A DNA stretch of 27,556 nucleotides, taken from an uncultured Collinsella sp. (lineage in GTDB: Bacteria > Actinomycetota > Coriobacteriia > Coriobacteriales > Coriobacteriaceae). The position numbers and the translations under genes were made by a program. Below are positions 1 through 7,404 of the stretch, piece by piece. The notes below the pieces were generated by a model that was not told the DNA's origin, made no database searches, and saw nothing but the letters and a program-made list of their open reading frames with translations. How positions within the stretch are numbered: position 1 is the first letter of the stretch; each line of letters starts with the position of its first letter. Location of the stretch: positions 1 to 27,556 of the forward strand of contig URSO01000027.1 of assembly GCA_900550415.1 (NCBI GenBank), read 5' to 3'.

Positions 1-4
1 ATCG

Positions 5-36
5 CGCGGCGCTCTTGTCGGAGCGCCGCGTTTTTT
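5..36 (+). terminator. Rho-independent terminator of the gene upstream of the window
   Basis: A perfect 10-bp stem (5-14 with 21-30) closes a 6-nt loop and is followed at once by six T. It ends a transcript coming from the left, outside the window, and separates it from the aminotransferase gene that starts 19 nt later. Confidence 0.9.
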
Positions 37-54
37 ATATCGAAAGGTGGCACC

Positions 55-1218
55 ATGCAGGCATCGCAGCGTCTCGACCGCTTTGGCGCGGAGGTCTTCG
101 CCTCGCTCAACAACAAGCTTCTCGCGCTGAAGGCTCAGGGCAAGACCATTTACAACATGAGCGTGGGCACGCCCGACTTTAAGCCGTACGACCACGTGGT
201 CGAGGCGCTCACGCAGGCAGCCCAAGATCCCGAGATGTGGAAGTATGCCCTGCGCGACCTGCCCGAACTCAAGCAGGCCGTGTGCGATTACTATGAGCGC
301 CGCTTTGGCGTTTCGGGCATTACGCCGTCCATGGTGCAGTCGTGCAACGGCACGCAGGAGGGCGTGGGTCATTTGGGCCTGGCCCTGCTCGATCCGGGCG
401 ACACCATTCTGGTTCCCGATCCGTGCTACCCGGTCTTTGAGGCGGGTGCCAAGATCGCCGATGCCAAGCTCGAATACTATCCGCTGGTTGCCGAGCATAA
501 TTACCTGCCCTATGTGGCGGGTATTGATCCCGAGGTGGCCGATCGTGCCAAGTATATGATCGTGTCGCTGCCCGCGAACCCGGTCGGCTCGGTGGGCACG
601 CCCGAGGTCTACGAGGAGATTATCGCCTTTGCCCGCGAGCATGATCTGTTGATCGTTCATGACAACGCGTACTCCGACATCGTGTTTGACGGCGAGCCCG
701 GCGGCAGCTTCTTGCAGTATCCCGGTGCGCTCGAGGTGGGCGTTGAGTTCTTCTCGCTCTCCAAGTCGTTTAACGTCACCGGTGCGCGTATCGGCTTTTT
801 GGTCGGCCGCGAGGACGTGGTCTCTGCCTTTGCCAAGCTGCGCAGCCAGATCGACTTTGGCATGTTCTTCCCGATTCAGAAGGCCGCCATCGCCTGCCTG
901 AACGGTCCGCGCGATGAGGTCGAGGCGCAGCGTCTGAAGTACCAGGAGCGCCGCGATGCCCTGTGCGACGGTCTTGAGGGCCTGGGCTGGGAGCGTCCCA
1001 ACGCACATGGCTCTATGTTTGTGTGGGCCAAGCTTCCCGGTGGTCGCACCGATTCCATGGCGTTTTGCGAGGAGCTCATGGAGAAGGCCGGCGTTGTGGT
1101 GACGCCGGGCGCGAGCTTTGGTCCTTCGGGCGAGGGGCACGTGCGCATGGCGTTGGTCCTGCCGCCCGATCAGATTGCTTTGGCTGTCGAGGCCATTCGC
1201 GAGGCGGGCCTGTATTAG
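55..1218 (+). CDS. Class I/II PLP-dependent aminotransferase, possibly acetyl-DAP aminotransferase
   Basis: A 387-residue fold-type I aminotransferase of normal length. The Schiff-base lysine is K237 in SLSKSFNVTGAR. The partner motifs are N175 (in ANPVG), D203 and Y206 (in DNAYSD) and the carboxylate-binding R364. The start is supported by AAAGGTGG five bases upstream of the ATG. The sequence resembles the group that includes LL-DAP aminotransferases and alanine/aromatic aminotransferases, so the substrate cannot be read from motifs alone. Because the window also holds dapH and an M20 deacetylase, an N-acetyl-LL-diaminopimelate aminotransferase role (the PatA step) is an attractive inference. 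A general alanine or aspartate aminotransferase remains possible. It is probably monocistronic: a terminator precedes it and about 200 nt separate it from ldh. Confidence 0.85.
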   Translation: MQASQRLDRFGAEVFASLNNKLLALKAQGKTIYNMSVGTPDFKPYDHVVEALTQAAQDPEMWKYALRDLPELKQAVCDYYERRFGVSGITPSMVQSCNGTQEGVGHLGLALLDPGDTILVPDPCYPVFEAGAKIADAKLEYYPLVAEHNYLPYVAGIDPEVADRAKYMIVSLPANPVGSVGTPEVYEEIIAFAREHDLLIVHDNAYSDIVFDGEPGGSFLQYPGALEVGVEFFSLSKSFNVTGARIGFLVGREDVVSAFAKLRSQIDFGMFFPIQKAAIACLNGPRDEVEAQRLKYQERRDALCDGLEGLGWERPNAHGSMFVWAKLPGGRTDSMAFCEELMEKAGVVVTPGASFGPSGEGHVRMALVLPPDQIALAVEAIREAGLY

Positions 1219-1363
1219 AAAGGTATTTCGGCTCGTCAATAGCTCGAAACCGATTTCGTACAGTTATTTTACGAATCCTGCAAACAATTTCGGTAAACGG
1301 TCGATTTTTGGCTGCGAATAGGGGCATAATCAAAGTCCCGATTGGATGTATTGGGATTACGGC

Positions 1364-1392
1364 AAGCCGCTCGGGTCGTTCCCGGGCGGCTT
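1364..1392 (+). promoter_or_regulatory. Strong hairpin in the gap before ldh (terminator or leader element)
   Basis: A 12-bp stem (1364-1375 with 1381-1392, one G-T wobble) and a 5-nt loop are followed by GTTTGTGG, only a weak T-tract. It lies 29 nt upstream of the ldh start. It may be the terminator of the aminotransferase transcript or a hairpin in the ldh 5' leader. The rest of the gap (1219-1363) is relatively AT-rich; CATAAT at 1325-1330 is a possible -10 box without a convincing -35. Confidence 0.5.
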
Positions 1393-1421
1393 GTTTGTGG
1401 AGAGAGAGATGGGAGTTTCTA

Positions 1422-2372
1422 ATGGTTAACGAGAAGAAAGTCGCTATTGTCGGCTGCGGTTTCGTCGGTTCGTCTTCGGCGTTCGCACTGATGCAGAGTG
1501 GTCTGTTCTCCGAGATGGTCCTCATCGACGTGGACAAGAACCGTGCCGAGGGTGAGGCCCTGGATATCGCGCATGGCATGACGTTTGCCGAGCCGATGAA
1601 GATTTACGCCGGCGATTATTCCGATGTCGCGGACGCCGCCATGATCGTCGTCACCGCTGGCGCTGCCCAGAAGCCCGGTGAGACCCGCCTGGACCTGGTC
1701 AACAAGAACGTAAACATCTTTAAGTCCATTATCCCCGAGATTAAGAAGTCCGGCTTCGACGGCATTCTGCTAATCGTCTCCAACCCGGTTGATGTTCTGA
1801 CCTATGCTGCCATCAAGATGTCCGGCCTGCCCGAGGGCCATGTCATCGGCTCCGGCACCGTGCTCGACACTGGCCGTCTGCAGCAGATGCTTGGTGCTCA
1901 CGTCGAGGTTGACCCGCGCGATGTCCAGGCCTATGTCATGGGTGAGCACGGCGACTCCGAGTTTGTCGCTTGGTCCAGCGCTCAGGTTGCCGGCGTGCCG
2001 CTGAACACCTTCTGCGAGCTTCACGGTCATCTGGAGCATGAGACCGCCGAGAAGCGCATCGCCGAGGACGTCAAGAACTCCGCCTACACCATCATCGAGA
2101 AGAAGCACGCCACCTACTACGGCGTCGCCATGGCTGTCAAGCGCATCTGCACCGCTGTTATGCGTGACGAGCAGACCGTTCTGCCCGTTTCCTCGCTCAT
2201 GGTGGGCGAGTATGGCCTGTCCGATCTGGCCATCTCCATGCCGACCGTCGTCGGCCGCGATGGCGTTGTCTGCCGCGTCCCCGTGCCGCTGAACGATGAC
2301 GAGCAGCATGAGCTCACCGCCTCCGCAAAGGCCCTCAAGGACATCATCGACAGCGTCGACTTCTCCTGCTAA
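1422..2372 (+). CDS. ldh: L-lactate dehydrogenase
   Basis: A 316-residue NAD-dependent L-lactate dehydrogenase that reduces pyruvate to lactate in the cytoplasm and regenerates NAD+ in fermentation. The N-terminal Rossmann motif is VAIVGCGFVG (residues 7-16), with D36 as NAD ribose ligand. The substrate loop AQKPGETR has Q83 (lactate rather than malate specificity) and R89. R152 should bind the carboxylate, and H176 in GEHGDSE is the proton donor paired with D149. The ATG at 1422 was chosen because GGGAG lies six bases upstream and the Rossmann strand starts at once; the reading frame is open further upstream but encodes nothing like the family. The gene is followed by its own terminator, so it is monocistronic. 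Confidence 0.96.
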   Translation: MVNEKKVAIVGCGFVGSSSAFALMQSGLFSEMVLIDVDKNRAEGEALDIAHGMTFAEPMKIYAGDYSDVADAAMIVVTAGAAQKPGETRLDLVNKNVNIFKSIIPEIKKSGFDGILLIVSNPVDVLTYAAIKMSGLPEGHVIGSGTVLDTGRLQQMLGAHVEVDPRDVQAYVMGEHGDSEFVAWSSAQVAGVPLNTFCELHGHLEHETAEKRIAEDVKNSAYTIIEKKHATYYGVAMAVKRICTAVMRDEQTVLPVSSLMVGEYGLSDLAISMPTVVGRDGVVCRVPVPLNDDEQHELTASAKALKDIIDSVDFSC

Positions 2373-2405
2373 ATCAAGCTCTTTTGGGCAACAGGCTACA
2401 ATGAA

Positions 2406-2439
2406 AGGCGTCCGGGCCACACGGTCCGGGCGCCTTTTT
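2406..2439 (+). terminator. Rho-independent terminator of ldh
   Basis: A 13-bp GC-rich stem (2406-2418 with 2423-2435) with loop ACAC is followed by five T. Its T-tract runs straight into the first REP-like repeat (2438-2469). Confidence 0.92.
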
Positions 2440-2469
2440 GGTGCGAGGGGGTCAGGTTACTTTGCACCA
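2438..2469 (+). repeat. REP-like repeat, copy 1 (forward)
   Basis: A 32-nt element has TTGGTGC at its left end and GCACCA at its right, enclosing GGGGTCAGGTTACTTT. It is an imperfect copy, in opposite orientation, of the element at 3664-3696, with about six differences over 32 nt. The two copies bracket the DUF2974 gene. The GGGACAGGTT core also occurs at 17692 and, in variant form, at 20364. Confidence 0.7.
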
Positions 2470-2499
2470 CCCCAATGCACCATAGTTGATGGGAGGGCC

Positions 2500-3660
2500 A
2501 TGTCGGATTCGCCTAATTTTTTGACCTATGCCCAGACGGCGTTTGATCCGTTTGAGGAGCGGCCGTTCTGCGCGGTGGATAGCCTGGTCTTTGCGTGGTT
2601 GTCCTATTTGCGTTTGCCGGGTGATATGGCGGATCTGACGAACTGGCAGGGCCTAGACGTACGCGAGCTGCTTCGTGCCGAGTGCTACCGGGACATGATT
2701 GGCGACCTGTGGGATCCAGAGGGGAGCAGGGCCTTGTTGGAGGCCGTGGCAGCAAGCCCTCGCTACCGTGGCGTGCACGTTTGCGGCTATCGTACCGTGA
2801 GTGATGCCGAGACGACGGAGCAGTTTGCGGCTATGACGTTCCGATTTCCGGCGGGGTTTAGCTATCTTTCCTTCCGGGGGACCGACAGCACGATTGTGGG
2901 CTGGAAAGAGGACTTTAACATGGCGTTCCGGTGTCCTGTGCCGGCCCAGGAATCCGCGGCGCGTTATGTGGACGAGGCAGCGGATACGATTGACGGGCCG
3001 CTTTTGTGCGGAGGTCATTCCAAGGGTGGAAACCTTGCGGTGTACGGTGCGGCGATGTGCTCCGATGTCGCCCGTGAGCGAATCGAACGGGCGTATTCCC
3101 ATGATGGTCCGGGCTTCGTCGAGGAGTTTCTGAACGGCAACGCTTTCGCTGATCTATCCAGCCGAATCGACAAGACGCTACCTCGGTCGTCGATTTTTGG
3201 CATGATGTTCGAGACGCAGGAGGACTATGCCATCGTTGAGAGCACCGAGTTCAGCCTGCTGCAGCACAATCCCTTTAGCTGGGTGGTTGATGGTCGTGAC
3301 TTCGTGTACTGTGAGCGCCTGTCCGCCGGTGCTCGATACGTTGATGGCTCCATTCGCGAGATGCTGCTTGCAGTGGGGCCTGCCGAGCGCGAGCGTTTTG
3401 TAGATGCGTTGTTCTCCGTGTTTGAGGCTACGGGTGCCGAGCGGTTTGCGGATATCGCCGGGAATCTGCGCGAGAGCCTGCCCGTGATGCTCCAGGCTGC
3501 GCAAGGTTTCGACAAGGATACGCGACGCTTTGTCTCGCAGACCATCGTGGCAATCCTTAAGTGCGCACTGCTGCCCAAACGACCCCAGATCGACATGTCC
3601 GCTGCCGGTAAGAGTCTGGCAGAACAGCTCGAGGCTTGGCAGTCCGAGCTTCTGCGCTAG
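2500..3660 (+). CDS. DUF2974 (Mbeg1-like) alpha/beta-hydrolase family protein
   Basis: A 386-residue protein of the DUF2974/Mbeg1-like group, related to class 3 lipases. It has SFRGTDST at 124-131 (the strand and loop normally next to the oxyanion hole) and the nucleophile elbow GGHSKGGN, with predicted catalytic Ser174. DGPGF follows at 202-206, a likely acid position, and H256 is a candidate catalytic histidine. There is no signal peptide or membrane segment, so it is probably cytosolic. The substrate is unknown in the family. The ATG at 2500 follows GGGAGGG with a rather short spacer; the frame is open upstream through the ldh terminator, which cannot be coding. Odd context: it is the only gene between two inverted REP-like repeats, which suggests a discrete cassette. 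Confidence 0.85.
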   Translation: MSDSPNFLTYAQTAFDPFEERPFCAVDSLVFAWLSYLRLPGDMADLTNWQGLDVRELLRAECYRDMIGDLWDPEGSRALLEAVAASPRYRGVHVCGYRTVSDAETTEQFAAMTFRFPAGFSYLSFRGTDSTIVGWKEDFNMAFRCPVPAQESAARYVDEAADTIDGPLLCGGHSKGGNLAVYGAAMCSDVARERIERAYSHDGPGFVEEFLNGNAFADLSSRIDKTLPRSSIFGMMFETQEDYAIVESTEFSLLQHNPFSWVVDGRDFVYCERLSAGARYVDGSIREMLLAVGPAERERFVDALFSVFEATGAERFADIAGNLRESLPVMLQAAQGFDKDTRRFVSQTIVAILKCALLPKRPQIDMSAAGKSLAEQLEAWQSELLR

Positions 3661-3662
3661 CC

Positions 3663-3697
3663 ATTGGTGCAAAGCAACCTGTCCCCGATGCACCAAT
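3663..3697 (-). repeat. REP-like repeat, copy 2 (reverse), hairpin
   Basis: The ends ATTGGTGC (3663-3670) and GCACCAAT (3690-3697) form a perfect 8-bp stem around a 19-nt loop containing AACCTGTCCCC. Read on the minus strand it matches the copy at 2438-2469. It starts three bases after the DUF2974 stop codon. No T-run follows, so it is not a classical terminator. Confidence 0.7.
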
Positions 3698-3727
3698 CTT
3701 CGATGCGCTCGGGGAGGGCTCGACCGC

Positions 3728-3733
3728 TATACT
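3728..3733 (+). promoter_or_regulatory. Possible -10 box of the NdpA-like gene
   Basis: TATACT lies 38 nt before the chosen start at 3772. No convincing -35 hexamer was found 16-18 nt upstream, so this is only a candidate. Confidence 0.3.
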
Positions 3734-3771
3734 GGTTCGTGCCGAAATCGATCTAGAACGGAATGCCGTAT

Positions 3772-4776
3772 ATGAAAATCAATCACGCGATTCTGCATAT
3801 CCTGGACTTTGACTCTGCCGTCAACGTCATGAGCCAGCGCGAGCTCGATATCGAGAGTCGTACCGTGCGCAACTTCGTGACCACGCATCTGCGCCGCGCA
3901 CGTACCTCGGCCGACAATAAACGCGCCACGTTTGCCGAGAACTCTGCGTTTGGCGGCGAGCTCAAGGGCTATTTCTTTGGCGAGCGCGAGTTCGTGGACC
4001 TGTCGCAGCAGATCGCGGAGTTCATCTCTTCCGAGCTCACCAAGGCCGAGAAGGCTGAGTCCACCGACGTGCTCGTGGCCGATTTTGACGACGATGAGGA
4101 TGCCCGCTGGTTTGCCGTGATGCTGCTGGGCTCCAAGCAGGCTTTTATGCACGAAGTGGGCCGCGAGGAGGGGGAGGTGCGCAACGACATTGCGCGCCAC
4201 TACGCCATTCTGCCGAACCCCTCGCAAAAGGTGCCGAGCTATGCCATCGTGCGCGCGAGCACCATGGAGATCGGCTACGTGGACAAGAAGCGCAAGATTG
4301 CCGGCGAGGACCGTATGCTTATCCCCGATGGCCTGCTGCAGTGCGACACGGGCGTATCGGGCAAGGAGGTCATCGACACCGTGACGCGTGTGGTTGAGGA
4401 AGTCGCCGAGGAGCACGGCGCCAACACGGCCGTGGCACTCGCCAAGGTTAAGGCCGCTGTGGCCGAGAAGGTCGAGGATGACGAGGAGCTTCCGCCCTGG
4501 GATATCGTCGATGAGGTCTTTGAGGACGAGCCGGTCATCAAGGAAAGTGTGCGCGCGGCACTGACCGAGGAGAAGGTTCCCGAGCGCGTTCCCGTGGAGC
4601 GCAAACAGGTCGAGCGCGCGGCGGTGCGCAATCATAAGATTCGTACCGATACGGGAATCGAGATCAGCTTCCCGGCCGAGATGGGTTCGAACTCCGAGTA
4701 CATCGAGTTTGTCAACGAACCCAACGGCCTCATCTCCATCGAGCTCAAAAACATCGGCAGCATCGAGAATCGATAA
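3772..4776 (+). CDS. NdpA/YejK-type nucleoid-associated protein
   Basis: About 334 residues, beginning MKINHAILHILDFDS, which matches the typical start of the 37-kDa nucleoid-associated protein family (NdpA/YejK). The middle has the acidic FDDDEDARWFAVMLLGSK segment (about 105-122), and the C-terminus is the expected ELKNIGSIENR. Members bind DNA or associate with the nucleoid; the exact role is poorly defined. An in-frame ATG at 3763 would add MPY. I prefer 3772 because GAACGGA abuts 3763 but lies at a usable distance from 3772. The region around residues 195-290 is rich in Glu and Lys and probably extended. The gene is followed by a strong terminator and stands alone. Confidence 0.85.
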   Translation: MKINHAILHILDFDSAVNVMSQRELDIESRTVRNFVTTHLRRARTSADNKRATFAENSAFGGELKGYFFGEREFVDLSQQIAEFISSELTKAEKAESTDVLVADFDDDEDARWFAVMLLGSKQAFMHEVGREEGEVRNDIARHYAILPNPSQKVPSYAIVRASTMEIGYVDKKRKIAGEDRMLIPDGLLQCDTGVSGKEVIDTVTRVVEEVAEEHGANTAVALAKVKAAVAEKVEDDEELPPWDIVDEVFEDEPVIKESVRAALTEEKVPERVPVERKQVERAAVRNHKIRTDTGIEISFPAEMGSNSEYIEFVNEPNGLISIELKNIGSIENR

Positions 4777-4804
4777 GTTGCGTTACGCCTGCAGCGAGAA
4801 AGCG

Positions 4805-4838
4805 AAGGCCGAAGCCCCCTTGGAGCTTCGGCCTTTTT
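4805..4838 (+). terminator. Rho-independent terminator of the NdpA-like gene
   Basis: An 11-bp stem (4805-4815 with 4825-4835) is followed by TTTTT. It separates this transcript from the structured element that follows. Confidence 0.92.
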
Positions 4839-4881
4839 GTTTAGGGCTGAATTGCCCTACAGGTTGAGCATACGTCAGCGA

Positions 4882-4979
4882 AAACGACCCAGAGCGAGCA
4901 AGGTGACGTGAAAGAGGAGGGCATTGACCTTCTGGTCATGCCCGACGATTGAACGTCAGATTGCCGCACTGGGTCGTTT
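4882..4979 (+). ncRNA. Structured element, copy 1 (tandem G-A hairpin family)
   Basis: A 98-nt sequence folds end to end on the plus strand. P1 is 11 bp (4882-4892/4969-4979), then GCG/CGC and GCAA/TTGC, a GG/GA internal loop (4902-4903/4959-4960), and 6 bp TGACGT/ACGTCA. Next comes a symmetric 9x9 loop, GAAAGAGGA (4910-4918) against GACGATTGA (4944-4952), which can be filled by three tandem G-A pairs plus A-T and G-C. A terminal 10-bp stem has one bulge and loop TTCT. The same plan recurs at 20394-20494 with different helix sequences. It lies between convergent genes, past the upstream terminator. G-A pairs exist only on this strand; the complement would have C-T mismatches. Function is unknown; it could be an RNA, a folded ssDNA repeat or a mobile relic. 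Confidence 0.7.
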
Positions 4980-4992
4980 GCAGCGTCGACTA

Positions 4993-5020
4993 GTTACGCG
5001 GTTTGGTAAAACCGCGTAAC
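4993..5020 (-). other. Perfect 12-bp hairpin just after the dapH stop
   Basis: GTTACGCGGTTT (4993-5004) and AAACCGCGTAAC (5009-5020) form a perfect stem with a 4-nt loop, one base after the dapH stop. No T-run follows on the minus strand, so intrinsic termination is not supported. An mRNA 3'-end stabiliser or processing hairpin is possible. Confidence 0.6.
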
Positions 5021-5021
5021 C

Positions 5022-5741
5022 CTACAGCTGGCGCAGGCCTTCTTCGAGGCCAGTCTTGCTGTCGGTCTGGGCGTCGCGCATCTTGATGACGCGGGCGGGG
5101 ACACCGGCCACGACGGCACCGGCGGGGACGTCCTCGACGCACACGGCGCCGGCGGCAACGACAGCACCCTTACCCACGTGCACGCCCTCCAGGACCACAG
5201 CATTGGCGCCGATCATGACATCGTCCTCGATGATGACGGGCGTGGCGCTGGCGGGCTCCACGACGCCTGCCAGCACAGTGCCGGCGCCGATGTGGCAGTT
5301 CTTGCCCACGGTGGCGCGGCCGCCCAGCACGGCGCCCATGTCGATCATGGAGCCCTCGCCGATGACGGAGCCGATGTTGATAATGGCGCCCATCATGATG
5401 ACGGCGCGGTCGCCGATCTCGACGCGGTCGCGAATGATCGCGCCCGGCTCGATGCGGGCATTGATGCCCTTAAGGTCGAGTATGGGGACGGCGGAGTTGC
5501 GGCAGTCATTCTCGACGTCGTAGTAGTCGATGGAGTCGGCATTGGCATCGAGGATGACCTTGAGCTCATCCCAATCGCCAAAGACGGTCTTGCCACGACG
5601 GCCGCCGTAGACGTGCGCATCGCCCCAGGCAACCTTCATGCCGGGCTTCTCGCGCACATACAGCTTGACGGGCGTCTTTTTGGGCGCGGTGGCGATGTAA
5701 TTGATGATCTCCTGGGCATCCATCTCGGCTGCGTTACTCAT
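5022..5741 (-). CDS. dapH: Tetrahydrodipicolinate N-acetyltransferase
   Basis: A 239-residue DapH that transfers an acetyl group from acetyl-CoA to tetrahydrodipicolinate, the step that defines the acetyl branch of DAP/lysine synthesis. An N-terminal alpha/beta region (1-85) leads into a left-handed beta-helix of hexapeptide repeats (about 90-220), with the family-typical blocks NSAVPILDLK, ARIEPGAIIRD, MMGAIINIGS and KNCHIGAGTVLAG, and the usual GLRQL-type end. AAAGGAG lies upstream of the ATG at 5741; an internal ATG at residue 7 is an alternative start nearer the usual family N-terminus. It is the last gene of the lysine operon, 39 nt after dapB, and so is expected to be controlled by the lysine riboswitch before lysA. 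Confidence 0.95.
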   Translation of the reverse strand: MSNAAEMDAQEIINYIATAPKKTPVKLYVREKPGMKVAWGDAHVYGGRRGKTVFGDWDELKVILDANADSIDYYDVENDCRNSAVPILDLKGINARIEPGAIIRDRVEIGDRAVIMMGAIINIGSVIGEGSMIDMGAVLGGRATVGKNCHIGAGTVLAGVVEPASATPVIIEDDVMIGANAVVLEGVHVGKGAVVAAGAVCVEDVPAGAVVAGVPARVIKMRDAQTDSKTGLEEGLRQL

Positions 5742-5780
5742 TTGCTGTTTCTCCTTTGCGTGGGTACGGTAGATAGTTGG

Positions 5781-6521
5781 TTAGGCAAACATGACCTGGT
5801 CGAACGTATAGAAGCCGTGCTCGCGGGTGACGAGCTTCTGCGCGGCGGCCAGTGCGCCGTTGACAAAGATCTGACGGCTCGTGGCGCGATGCGTGAGCGT
5901 GACTTCTTCGTCCTGGCCAAAGAAACTCACTTCGTGCACGCCGGCAACGGTGCCGCCGCGCAGCGAGTGCATGCCGATCTCTTTGGGGTCACGCGCTCCG
6001 CACATGCCCTCGCGGCCATAGACGGGGTGATAACCTGCCTCGGGTTCGGCTTCGACGACGGCGTCGAGCAGCAGCTTGGCAGTGCCGCTGGGGGCGTCGA
6101 CCTTTTGGTTGTGGTGCGTCTCGACAATCTCGCAGTCAAAGCCAGGCAGTTCGCGCGTGGCCTGTGCCACCAGATGACGCAGGGCCGCGATGCCGATGGA
6201 GTAGTTGCCGGAGTGCATGACGCGGGCGCTCTGACCCAGCTCGCGCAGGCGATCCATCTGCTCGGGTGTGTAGCCCGTGGTGCCCGAGACCAACGCCGCG
6301 GCCGTGCGCTCGACATAGGCGACGACGGCATCGAAGGTCGCGATGTTCGAGAAGTCAATGATCACGTCGGCTTCCGGGGCGCTCTCGAGCTCAGACAGGT
6401 CAAAACCGATCTGGGCCACAATGTCGAAAACGGGCTGCCCAGCGGCATCAACGGTGCCCTCGGCAGTAGTGCGGATGAGCGAGCCCATGCGGCCCGTTCC
6501 CATAATGACGATCTTAATCAA
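5781..6521 (-). CDS. dapB: 4-Hydroxy-tetrahydrodipicolinate reductase
   Basis: A 246-residue DapB that reduces the DapA product with NAD(P)H. The Rossmann motif is MGTGRMG (7-13). The catalytic/substrate segment is EIVETHHNQKVDAPSGTA (131-148), with H136, H137 and K140; DFS (56-58) and GTTG (80-83) contact the cofactor. The start is TTG at 6521: the first beta strand, IKIVIMG, is needed for the fold and no ATG or GTG precedes it in frame. GGGAG lies about ten bases upstream. The start overlaps the end of dapA by 8 nt, which indicates translational coupling. Confidence 0.95.
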   Translation of the reverse strand: MIKIVIMGTGRMGSLIRTTAEGTVDAAGQPVFDIVAQIGFDLSELESAPEADVIIDFSNIATFDAVVAYVERTAAALVSGTTGYTPEQMDRLRELGQSARVMHSGNYSIGIAALRHLVAQATRELPGFDCEIVETHHNQKVDAPSGTAKLLLDAVVEAEPEAGYHPVYGREGMCGARDPKEIGMHSLRGGTVAGVHEVSFFGQDEEVTLTHRATSRQIFVNGALAAAQKLVTREHGFYTFDQVMFA

Positions 6522-7404
6522 GCAGACCAGCTCCCTTCAGAGTATCGGTAAGCGCAGCGCGCGTGTCGTCTGCCATGGGGCACAGCGGCATGCGGTAGTT
6601 TGCCTCGATCATACCCATCTGGGCGAGCGCTTCCTTAACGGGGATGGGGTTGACCTCACTAAAGAGGGCGTTGATGAGCGGCTGGCCGGCAATCTGGATA
6701 TCGCGGGCGCGCGCTACGTCGCCGTCCAGATAAGCGCGGCACATGTCGTGCACGAGCTGCGGCTGTACGTCGGCCCACACGCTGATGGTACCCGAAGCGC
6801 CTAGGCTCATGAGCGGCACGGTGAGTGCATCCTCGCCCGAGTACATGCGGAAGTCATCGGACAGCAGATGGGCGATCTTGGCCGCGTAGGCGACGTTGCC
6901 CGAGGCCTCCTTGATGCCCATGATGTTGGGGTGCGCGGCCAAGCGCTCTACGTTGCGCTCGCTGATGCCGCAGCCACAGCGGCCGGGGATGTTGTACAGA
7001 ATGCAGGGGATGTCCACGGCGTCGGCCACGGTCTTAAAGTGCTGGTAGATGCCCTCTTCGTTAGACTTGTTGTAGTAGGGGGTAATGAGCAGCAGACCAT
7101 CGGCGCCCAGGCCCTGGTAAGTGAGCGACTTAGTGAGCATGGTCTGCGTGGAGTTAGAGCCCGAGCCGGCGATGACGGGGACGCGGCCCGCAACCTGCTT
7201 GACCACGGCGGCGACAACGGAGTTGTCCTCGTCGTCGGTCATCGTGGCACTCTCTCCGGTGGTGCCCAGGGTGAGGATGGCGTCAGTGCCATTTTGCAGG
7301 TGGAAATCGATAAGGCGCTCGAGTGCATCAAAGTCGACGCTGCCGTCCTTTTTAAACGGCGTGACAAGGGCGACGATCGAACCCTCGAGGTTGCGGATAT
7401 CCAT
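6514..7404 (-). CDS. dapA: 4-Hydroxy-tetrahydrodipicolinate synthase
   Basis: A DapA of normal length (296 residues from its own ATG) that condenses pyruvate with aspartate semialdehyde, the first committed step to DAP and lysine. The Schiff-base lysine is K165 in IKEASGN. T48 and T49 in GTTGESAT and Y137 in LYNIPGR belong to the proton relay and carboxylate site. The ATG at 7404 has AAGGAGAAG immediately upstream, so it can be initiated independently. However, there is no stop codon between lysA and dapA: the frame runs continuously from the lysA C-terminal part into dapA, so a LysA-DapA fusion protein is also possible. It overlaps dapB by 8 nt. Confidence 0.95.
   Translation of the reverse strand: MDIRNLEGSIVALVTPFKKDGSVDFDALERLIDFHLQNGTDAILTLGTTGESATMTDDEDNSVVAAVVKQVAGRVPVIAGSGSNSTQTMLTKSLTYQGLGADGLLLITPYYNKSNEEGIYQHFKTVADAVDIPCILYNIPGRCGCGISERNVERLAAHPNIMGIKEASGNVAYAAKIAHLLSDDFRMYSGEDALTVPLMSLGASGTISVWADVQPQLVHDMCRAYLDGDVARARDIQIAGQPLINALFSEVNPIPVKEALAQMGMIEANYRMPLCPMADDTRAALTDTLKGAGLLD

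Noticed and set aside
1023..1421. Upstream extension of the lactate dehydrogenase frame
   Set aside because: The extra 133 codons overlap the end of the aminotransferase gene and a hairpin and match nothing in the family; the ATG at 1422 has a good ribosome-binding site.
4882..4979. Integron attC site or group II intron domain for the structured element
   Set aside because: No GTTRRRY core sites or domain V consensus are present; the conserved part is the G-A internal loop.
4993..5020. Intrinsic terminator after dapH
   Set aside because: The 12-bp hairpin is perfect but has no T-run on the minus strand, so it is listed only as a hairpin.
5178..6551. A 457-codon plus-strand frame
   Set aside because: It is antisense to dapH and dapB, whose motifs are unambiguous; its composition (His, Asp, Ala, Val rich) is that of a mirror frame in GC-rich DNA.
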